A DNA stretch of 28,715 nt from Acidobacteriota bacterium (lineage in GTDB: Bacteria > Acidobacteriota > Holophagae > Thermotomaculales > Thermotomaculaceae), in NCBI GenBank assembly GCA_027038695.1, contig JALWHA010000236.1:1-28715 (forward strand). Reading direction: 5' to 3'. Both the position numbers and the translations under genes were made by a program. Under the pieces are notes generated by a model that made no database searches, was not told the origin of the DNA, and was given only the letters and a program-made list of their open reading frames with translations. Below, piece after piece: positions 23,409 through 28,715 of the stretch (positions within the stretch are counted from its first letter, which is position 1; every line of letters starts with the position of its first letter).

Positions 23409-25142
23409 TTATCGATTCTCTTCTTCCGCCTTTAATTGATTAAGTATCTCTTTAACTTTTCCCGACACCTCATCAGGTTTTACCTTAAATCTTTCCCCGG
23501 TTCTCCTGACTTTAACCTCTACCAATCCCTCAGCCATAGTCCTTTTGCCTACAATGATCTGAACCGGTATCCCTATTAAATCCGCATCTTTGAATTTAAA
23601 TCCCGGTCTTACTTCCCTGTCGTCATAGAGAACGTCCAGATCATTGTTTTTAAGTGTTTCATATATTTTGTCAACATTTTCAGTAAAATCTTTATCTTTA
23701 ACCTCAAGGTTTAAAAGAATTACCTCAAAAGGTGCTATATTGACCGGCCAAATAATACCATTTTCATCGTGGTTCTGCTCTATAGCCGCAGCGGCTGTTC
23801 TTCCAACCCCTATTCCATAACAACCCATAACTGCATACCTTTCCTTGCCGTTTTCGTCAAGAAAAGTGCAATTCATGTTTTTTGAATACTTTGTACCTAA
23901 CTTAAAAACCTGTCCCACTTCAATACCCTTAAACTGCTCATACCTACCCTTTTTGCACCTCGGACAGGTTTCCCCTTGAACGGCAAGCCTTAAATCCGCA
24001 AACTCTTTTACAGTAAAATCCCTGTTTAAATTAACATTTATGTAATGCATATCTTTCTCATTTGCTCCAATAACAAAGTTGTGCTTATTCATAACGGAAT
24101 AATCCGCATAAACAGGTATATTTAAACCTATAGGGCCTGAAAATCCGGAAGGGCCTCCCGTTACCTTTTCAATTGTTTCTTCGTCTGCAAGTTCAAGAAT
24201 GGATACTCCCAGTAAATTTTTAACCTTAACCTCGTTAACCTCATAATCACCTCTAACCAGAATTGCTACAGATTCTCCGTTTTCAAGTGTAAATATCATG
24301 GTTTTAACCAGATCGGAAGGCTTAACGCCTAAAAATTCCGCAACATCTTCCACACTCTTTTTGCCGGGAGTATGTACCTTTTCAACAGGCTTTAATTCAA
24401 TATTCGTTTCAACTTTATCAGGCTTTAAGCATTCCGCTTTTTCAATATTTGCGGTATATGAGCAAGAATTACAACTTAAGACAGTATCTTCCCCTGTTTC
24501 GGCTAAAACATGGAACTCATGGGTATAATTACCCCCTATCGCCCCGGAATCAGCCTCAACAGCCCTGAATTTAAGGCCACACCTTTTGAAAATTCTCGTA
24601 TATGCCTCATACATCTGCCAATAAGATTTATCACAAGAAGCATCGTCAACATCAAAAGAGTATGCGTCTTTCATTATAAATTCTCTGCCTCTCATCAATC
24701 CGTAACGAGGCCGAATCTCGTCTCTAAATTTTGACTGAATCTGATAAAGATTCAGAGGCAATTGCTTATACGACCTTAACTCTTTCCTAACCACATCGGT
24801 TATTACTTCCTCATGGGTAGGTCCTAAACAGAAATCTCCGTTTTTTCTATCCTTAAACCTTAGCAATTCTTTGCCGTAATAATCCCATCTGCCGCTCTCC
24901 TGCCAGAGTTCAGCAGGCTGTACGGCAGGCATAAGCAATTCAATACAGCCTTCTTTATCAAGTTCTTCCCTTATTATGTTCTCAATTTTTTTTATTACTT
25001 TATAACCTAACGGTAAATAAGTGTATATTCCCGAAGCAAGTTTTTTAATCATACACGCACGTAACATTAACTTGTGACTTATTGTTTCCGCTTCTTTAGG
25101 ATTCTCTTTTACCGTATAAAGAAAGTACTTAGAAAACCTCAT
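23409..25142 (-). CDS. proS: Prolyl-tRNA synthetase, bacterial type with editing domain
   Basis: ProS charges tRNA-Pro. The 577-residue length fits the bacterial ProS-1 type, which has an editing (INS, YbaK-like) domain inserted between class II motifs 2 and 3. Motif 1 is near residues 40-70 (LGYKVIKKIENIIREEL). Motif 2 is seen in FRDEIRPRYGLMRGREFIMK, the INS domain spans about 225-400 (including FLGVKPSDLVKTMIF), motif 3 lies in CYGIGVGRTAAAAIEQNHD, and the anticodon-binding domain follows. AAAGGAG precedes the ATG. It begins 12 bp after the DnaC-like gene. The editing domain should remove mischarged alanine. Confidence 0.97.
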   Translation of the reverse strand: MRFSKYFLYTVKENPKEAETISHKLMLRACMIKKLASGIYTYLPLGYKVIKKIENIIREELDKEGCIELLMPAVQPAELWQESGRWDYYGKELLRFKDRKNGDFCLGPTHEEVITDVVRKELRSYKQLPLNLYQIQSKFRDEIRPRYGLMRGREFIMKDAYSFDVDDASCDKSYWQMYEAYTRIFKRCGLKFRAVEADSGAIGGNYTHEFHVLAETGEDTVLSCNSCSYTANIEKAECLKPDKVETNIELKPVEKVHTPGKKSVEDVAEFLGVKPSDLVKTMIFTLENGESVAILVRGDYEVNEVKVKNLLGVSILELADEETIEKVTGGPSGFSGPIGLNIPVYADYSVMNKHNFVIGANEKDMHYINVNLNRDFTVKEFADLRLAVQGETCPRCKKGRYEQFKGIEVGQVFKLGTKYSKNMNCTFLDENGKERYAVMGCYGIGVGRTAAAAIEQNHDENGIIWPVNIAPFEVILLNLEVKDKDFTENVDKIYETLKNNDLDVLYDDREVRPGFKFKDADLIGIPVQIIVGKRTMAEGLVEVKVRRTGERFKVKPDEVSGKVKEILNQLKAEEENR

Positions 25143-25154
25143 AAAACTTCTCCT

Positions 25155-25877
25155 TTACTTTTTATGCATCAGCATTCTATAATCAGGACCAATAATTTCA
25201 ATATCGCGACACATCTCATAAAGCCTTGAACGCATCCTGATTCCCACCCTCTCTTCAAGGGTTTCCCCGCTTAAAGCCCCTTTTACCTCCCTGTCAAAGT
25301 AATTGGTGGTAATTATGACAGGCAGGCCTCTATTGTACCTGTAATTTAAGATCCTTGCAAATACATCCTCAGTCCATTCGGTATTTCTTTCCGAACCTAA
25401 ATCGTCAATTATTAACAGGGAAGTATTGAGAATAGGAGACAGGACATCTGCTTCATTTATATCCGAGGAAAATGAAAATGTAGATTTTATATCATCTAAC
25501 AATTCTTTAAAATCAACAAAATAAATTTTATAAAACCCCTTTTTAACTAAAGCCCTTGCTACTGCCGCGCAAAGATGGGTTTTCCCGCAACCTACCGTGC
25601 CTTTTATTAAAAAGCCGTACTTTTTCTTAAATAGTTCAAGTTCAACATAATCGTAAAGCAATGTTTTCGCCTTTTTTAACCCGACAGCCTTCGGAACGGA
25701 AACCTTAAAATTCTCAAAAGAACAATCTAAATACCTTTCGGGAATACCTGCCCGTCTTAAAACAGACTTGACACCTATCTCGCAATCACAGGGTATCGCA
25801 ATCTTAAACCCGTTTTTATCGGTAAACAAAGTCCACCCGCTATCTTTACATTTAGAACAATTAAATTTTTCAGGCAT
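25155..25877 (-). CDS. DnaC/DnaI-type helicase loader ATPase with N-terminal zinc site
   Basis: The 240-residue protein has an N-terminal four-cysteine cluster (C7, C10, C30, C32) that could bind zinc, then an AAA+ domain with Walker A GTVGCGKT at 93-100, Walker B LLIIDDLG (D158, D159), a sensor-like VIITTNYF and an arginine-finger-like GIRMRSRLYEM. The layout fits the DnaI/DnaC/IstB group; such proteins load the replicative helicase DnaB, and the lone zinc-bearing form is like Bacillus DnaI. IstB (transposition helper) is a close relative but normally sits beside an IS21 transposase, which is absent here. It starts three bases after the preceding gene and 12 bp before proS. Confidence 0.82.
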   Translation of the reverse strand: MPEKFNCSKCKDSGWTLFTDKNGFKIAIPCDCEIGVKSVLRRAGIPERYLDCSFENFKVSVPKAVGLKKAKTLLYDYVELELFKKKYGFLIKGTVGCGKTHLCAAVARALVKKGFYKIYFVDFKELLDDIKSTFSFSSDINEADVLSPILNTSLLIIDDLGSERNTEWTEDVFARILNYRYNRGLPVIITTNYFDREVKGALSGETLEERVGIRMRSRLYEMCRDIEIIGPDYRMLMHKK

Positions 25878-25880
25878 ATT

Positions 25881-26651
25881 CTATTTTCCTTCTATTTTAT
25901 CTAAAATCTCTGTTATCTTGTTTTGAATATCCGAAATCAATTTTTCGACAACCGATTTTATTTCACCTATGTTTCTTTTTATTGATTCTAAATTTTTAGT
26001 GGGAATGTCAATCGTCTTTGAAAAATCGCCAATCTTATCTTTTAGTTTGTCTAAAAAATGATAAATATTCGCCTCTTCTTTTTGGGTGGTTAAAATCAAA
26101 TTCTTTAATTCTTTTAATTCTTTCAAAGTTTCTTCACTCTCTATTTCTTTTAAGAAATAAACAAATTCAAGCGAGGCTACCATAAGTTTTTCTTTGGATT
26201 CCCCCCTGCTTAACATGTCAAATATATGGCTAACCATCTCATTTTTGATAGCCTCATTCATAATAATAAAGTCTATCTTTTTTAAAAATTCTTTATTAAT
26301 TGTTTTCCTGCCGGAAAAATAACCCAAAAATTGTTCTATTGTTTCATTTAAAAGTTGTAACTTGTTTGACAGAGAAAGCAAATCACTCCACTCCGCCGAT
26401 TTAATAAACTCTCCCATCTGGTATGAGAAATTATCACAATACTCACTTAAATGAGCAATATATAACTGAAAAGAAAGCAAATTTTCTTTAAGCAAACTTT
26501 TATCTTCCTTATCTCTCTTATCTTTTAAACTTAAAAGTCGGTCTTCCAATTCTTGTACACACAAAATCATCTTATCTATATCAGTTGAATTTTCTAAAAC
26601 CTCTTTTTTTGATTTTTCTTTATTCTCTTTTGATTTTTGTTCCTGCTCCAT
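25881..26651 (-). CDS. Uncharacterised coiled-coil protein
   Basis: I do not recognise this 256-residue protein. It starts with a charged low-complexity segment (EQEQKSKENKEKSKKEV), has predicted helices throughout, including likely coiled coils at about 27-55 and 215-256 (KSVVEKLISDIQNKITEIL), and lacks a signal peptide or membrane helix. The central part (about 90-170) resembles a helical bundle. GGAGG four bases before the ATG supports the start. It follows the seven-helix membrane gene by 24 bp and precedes the helicase-loader gene by three, so it is in their operon. A structural or adaptor role is possible but unproven. Confidence 0.75.
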   Translation of the reverse strand: MEQEQKSKENKEKSKKEVLENSTDIDKMILCVQELEDRLLSLKDKRDKEDKSLLKENLLSFQLYIAHLSEYCDNFSYQMGEFIKSAEWSDLLSLSNKLQLLNETIEQFLGYFSGRKTINKEFLKKIDFIIMNEAIKNEMVSHIFDMLSRGESKEKLMVASLEFVYFLKEIESEETLKELKELKNLILTTQKEEANIYHFLDKLKDKIGDFSKTIDIPTKNLESIKRNIGEIKSVVEKLISDIQNKITEILDKIEGK

Positions 26652-26675
26652 CTAACCTCCGAATAATTAATTAAA

Positions 26676-27407
26676 CTAACCTCTATCAAGCCACTCCTCA
26701 ATCTTTTTAGTAGGGAAATAAGCAAGATGACCGAAAATTGTAACAAAAGCTAATATAACCCTGACAACAAACCCCACAAAGGGAGAAGTACCGCCTAAAT
26801 CAATCAACATCAACGTACAGGCCAAAATTAGAGAAAAAGCCGTCATGTTAATTTTATACTTCGTTGTCCTTCTCGGTGCATTACGGCTTGTAAGCATAAG
26901 AGCAAATAAAGAACCTATACCTGGCATAAAAAAGAGAATAGCAAATGCAATCATAAGCCTTTCGTCTCCCGGTTTCCATTCAGACAACCAATAAGAAACA
27001 GGTTCAGGTCTTACGGCGCCTATTTTAACATCAAATATCCACCATACAAACCCGATTAATACCCAGATAATAGCAATTATATCCGCAACTTTTTTTTTCC
27101 TGAACATCAAATAAAAGGTAAAAAAGATAAGCGACGGTCCTATTAATGCACCGAAAAAATTATCCGCATAGAAAAACATCTTATCCAATTTATACATTCC
27201 GAAATAAGCAAAAAGGGTTCTAATGGCAACCGATAAATAGATTAACCCTATATCAAGCCAAACGACGGCAAAAGCCATCGCGGGAGTCTTTGCTTTCCCC
27301 ACCGCCTTCTTTTTAATAACCTTTATAGCAAGATACCAACTCGAAATAAACACCAATAAACTGATTGCGGCATTAATCAAAAGCCCGTAATAAGGTCCAT
27401 TTCCCAT
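26676..27407 (-). CDS. Uncharacterised seven-helix membrane protein
   Basis: The 243-residue protein has seven clear hydrophobic segments at about 9-31, 43-71, 84-102, 107-127, 151-172, 186-206 and 208-230. There is a charged loop between helices 4 and 5 (VRPEPVSYWLSEWKPGDERL) and a basic stretch after helix 5 (RNAPRRTTKYK). The end (PTKKIEEWLDRG) is polar. I do not recognise the family and see no motif for retinal, heme or metal binding. GGGGAGG precedes the ATG. It is co-oriented with, and 24 bp from, the coiled-coil gene. Confidence 0.8.
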   Translation of the reverse strand: MGNGPYYGLLINAAISLLVFISSWYLAIKVIKKKAVGKAKTPAMAFAVVWLDIGLIYLSVAIRTLFAYFGMYKLDKMFFYADNFFGALIGPSLIFFTFYLMFRKKKVADIIAIIWVLIGFVWWIFDVKIGAVRPEPVSYWLSEWKPGDERLMIAFAILFFMPGIGSLFALMLTSRNAPRRTTKYKINMTAFSLILACTLMLIDLGGTSPFVGFVVRVILAFVTIFGHLAYFPTKKIEEWLDRG

Positions 27408-27434
27408 AATTTCCTCCCCTATCAGTTTTTCCCC

Positions 27435-27689
27435 TTATTTAAAAAGCAGAAATTCCCCTATTGAAATTCCCTTTAACCAAATAAAAAGAAAAAAAACAGC
27501 TCCATAATTCATTAAAACTTTCTTACTTAAAAACATAACAAAAAAATTTTTATCTCTAATGACAGAGGAATAATTAAATAAGAAAAACATATTTTGTGTA
27601 AAAGTTAAAGCAAGAAGTAAAATTAAACGGTATAAATATGCGAAAGCATATGCATCACTAAAAAAACAAAACCTGAATTGATGCACCAT
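27435..27689 (-). CDS. Possible small membrane protein
   Basis: An 84-residue ORF fills the 300-bp gap between the DUF4388 gene and the seven-helix gene. It has two hydrophobic segments (about 20-40 and 62-75) and many phenylalanines. GGGGGAG is two bases before the ATG, which is closer than usual for a ribosome site. In AT-rich DNA a phenylalanine- and leucine-rich ORF can arise by chance, so the coding call is weak. Position and orientation fit the operon. Confidence 0.35.
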   Translation of the reverse strand: MVHQFRFCFFSDAYAFAYLYRLILLLALTFTQNMFFLFNYSSVIRDKNFFVMFLSKKVLMNYGAVFFLFIWLKGISIGEFLLFK

Positions 27690-27709
27690 TGCTCCCCCTT
27701 ATCTAAATT

Positions 27710-28573
27710 CTAATCAAAAAAATCCTCTATAAGTTCCTCTGTTTCGTCTTTAGGGATATTTCTTGAAATTGGTTTAACTATTAACTTCTCTCCAGGTTTA
27801 ATTTTAAGTTTCTGCGCAATGGAAGGGATAAATTTAATCTTACTGCCTATTTTCTTTTTATGGGCCAACTTTAATACTATAAACCTTTTACTTTGGGTTT
27901 TTATTTTTACAACCCTCATTCTACCCTCGTTAATTAATTTATCTTTCCAATCCTTGTAAACAAGTGTATCAACATAAGCGGTATCATCTGAAATAAACAT
28001 CCCTGAAATAGATTCATACTCCAGAACCTTAAGTATCTCAAAAGATTCAATATACTTTTTATCATATAGGTCAACTAAAAGAGTTAAAATTTTAAACTCA
28101 GATAATCCTGAATCTTCCACCAGGTCGTTCACGTCTCTTGTCCCATCAAGCAGGTTTAATAAAATGACTTCCTGCTTAGTTAAATTTCCCTGCAAACTGT
28201 CTAACCTGGGATCAACTACAGCCCTAAACACGAGGTCATTATCGGGAATCACCTCTCTCAACCTTTTAATAGTATCTTTCTGGCGGGCAGACTCCAACAC
28301 AAGATCATGAAGTGTTTGTTTAATATTTAACCTTTTATGAGGTGGAGTCACAATAAACTCAAAAGTTCCAGTTTGAGCCTGAAACAACTCATAAGCCGCA
28401 ATTTCCCCTGTATTATCTTTTGTTTCAGCATCAACCACATTCCCGTTATTAAAATACAAAACCCCCTGCGCCTCTTTTGAATCAATTTTTAACATTCCTG
28501 TCTTTTTGTTCAAATGTAACAATTGTGCAATATCACTTAATCCGACATTACCGATTTGACCTTTTAGCGCCAT
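27710..28573 (-). CDS. DUF4388 (PATAN-like) domain protein
   Basis: The 287-residue protein starts MALKGQIGNVGLSDIAQLLHLNKKTG, typical of the DUF4388/PATAN domain (about 1-105), which is common in signalling and motility proteins of delta-type Proteobacteria and Acidobacteria. A helical, winged-helix-like middle (about 115-190; VILLNLLDGTRDVNDLVEDSG) and a small beta-rich end (about 215-287, with IAQKLKIKPGEKLIVKPI, resembling an AbrB-like strand-loop) follow. The ATG at 28573 is chosen: AAGGA lies upstream, and the ATG at 28636 is inside the promoter. It is probably a cytoplasmic regulator. It is the first gene of a long operon. Confidence 0.82.
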   Translation of the reverse strand: MALKGQIGNVGLSDIAQLLHLNKKTGMLKIDSKEAQGVLYFNNGNVVDAETKDNTGEIAAYELFQAQTGTFEFIVTPPHKRLNIKQTLHDLVLESARQKDTIKRLREVIPDNDLVFRAVVDPRLDSLQGNLTKQEVILLNLLDGTRDVNDLVEDSGLSEFKILTLLVDLYDKKYIESFEILKVLEYESISGMFISDDTAYVDTLVYKDWKDKLINEGRMRVVKIKTQSKRFIVLKLAHKKKIGSKIKFIPSIAQKLKIKPGEKLIVKPISRNIPKDETEELIEDFFD

Positions 28574-28607
28574 AATTAAATCCTTATAAAAATTTATTTC
28601 TGAACAC

Positions 28608-28636
28608 AATATAACACAAAACAATAAATTTAACAA
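28608..28636 (-). promoter_or_regulatory. Sigma-70-type promoter ahead of the DUF4388 gene
   Basis: On the minus strand, TTGTTA (28631-28636) and TATATT (28608-28613) are 17 bp apart. The expected transcription start near 28601 leaves a leader of about 28 bases before the ATG at 28573. The DNA further upstream (28637-28715) is very AT-rich, which could act as an UP element, and no gene is seen in it. Confidence 0.65.
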
Positions 28637-28715
28637 CCAATTATGCGTTTTTTATAAAAAAATTTATACTAAAAATTTTGTTTTATTTTAATTTTTTTTA
28701 ACATACACACAATCC

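Overview
The window reads as a continuous piece of an AT-rich, Gram-negative chromosome. LPS-export genes (lptB and an LptC/LptA-like protein), an outer-membrane beta-barrel protein and periplasmic c-type cytochromes all point to a diderm. Every supportable gene is on the minus strand, so transcription runs from high to low coordinates. Arginine is written mostly as AGG/AGA in the resident genes, which is often seen in thermophiles. The gene order lptC-lptB-rpoN-hpf-ptsN-hprK-EIIA(Man)-HPr-EI, the octaheme cytochrome and the DUF4388-type protein suggest an Acidobacteriota, Desulfobacterota or Deferribacterota-like anaerobe. I cannot fix the phylum from sequence alone.

Layout in transcription order. 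A promoter at 28608-28636 drives a DUF4388 (PATAN-like) protein, followed by three genes I cannot assign: a possible small membrane ORF, a seven-helix membrane protein and a coiled-coil protein. Next come a DnaC/DnaI-type helicase loader, proS, a Nudix hydrolase, hslV (hslU is not in the window) and a large TPR protein. A second, very tightly packed block (20649 to 9674) has accA, recJ, an unusually long LptC/LptA-like protein, lptB, rpoN, hpf, ptsN, hprK, a Man-family EIIA, HPr and enzyme I. Most junctions overlap or are under 20 bp. The phosphotransferase genes lack any sugar permease here, so they look like a regulatory relay tied to sigma-54 and HPr kinase.

miaB has its own promoter at 9642-9669. 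A promoter at 8262-8289 then starts a short operon made of a bifunctional-nuclease-family protein, aroB, aroD and an aroE-aroK fusion. Together aroB, aroD, aroE and aroK cover four consecutive shikimate-pathway steps, from DAHP to shikimate 3-phosphate.

The most distinctive region is 4834-946. It is a self-contained, promoter-to-terminator operon encoding a small basic monoheme cytochrome c, a 619-residue outer-membrane beta-barrel protein with a coiled-coil start and two calcium-loop-like segments, and an eight-heme cytochrome resembling the octaheme tetrathionate reductase family. A perfect 7-bp hairpin lies between the first two genes. This is a plausible respiratory or envelope electron-transfer module and is the best candidate for something not yet described.

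The left edge (1-771) is the end of a decayed IS3-family insertion sequence. It has at least three disabling lesions and CGN arginine codons unlike its neighbours. No tRNA, rRNA, CRISPR array or stretch over 300 bp without a gene was found apart from the broken IS.
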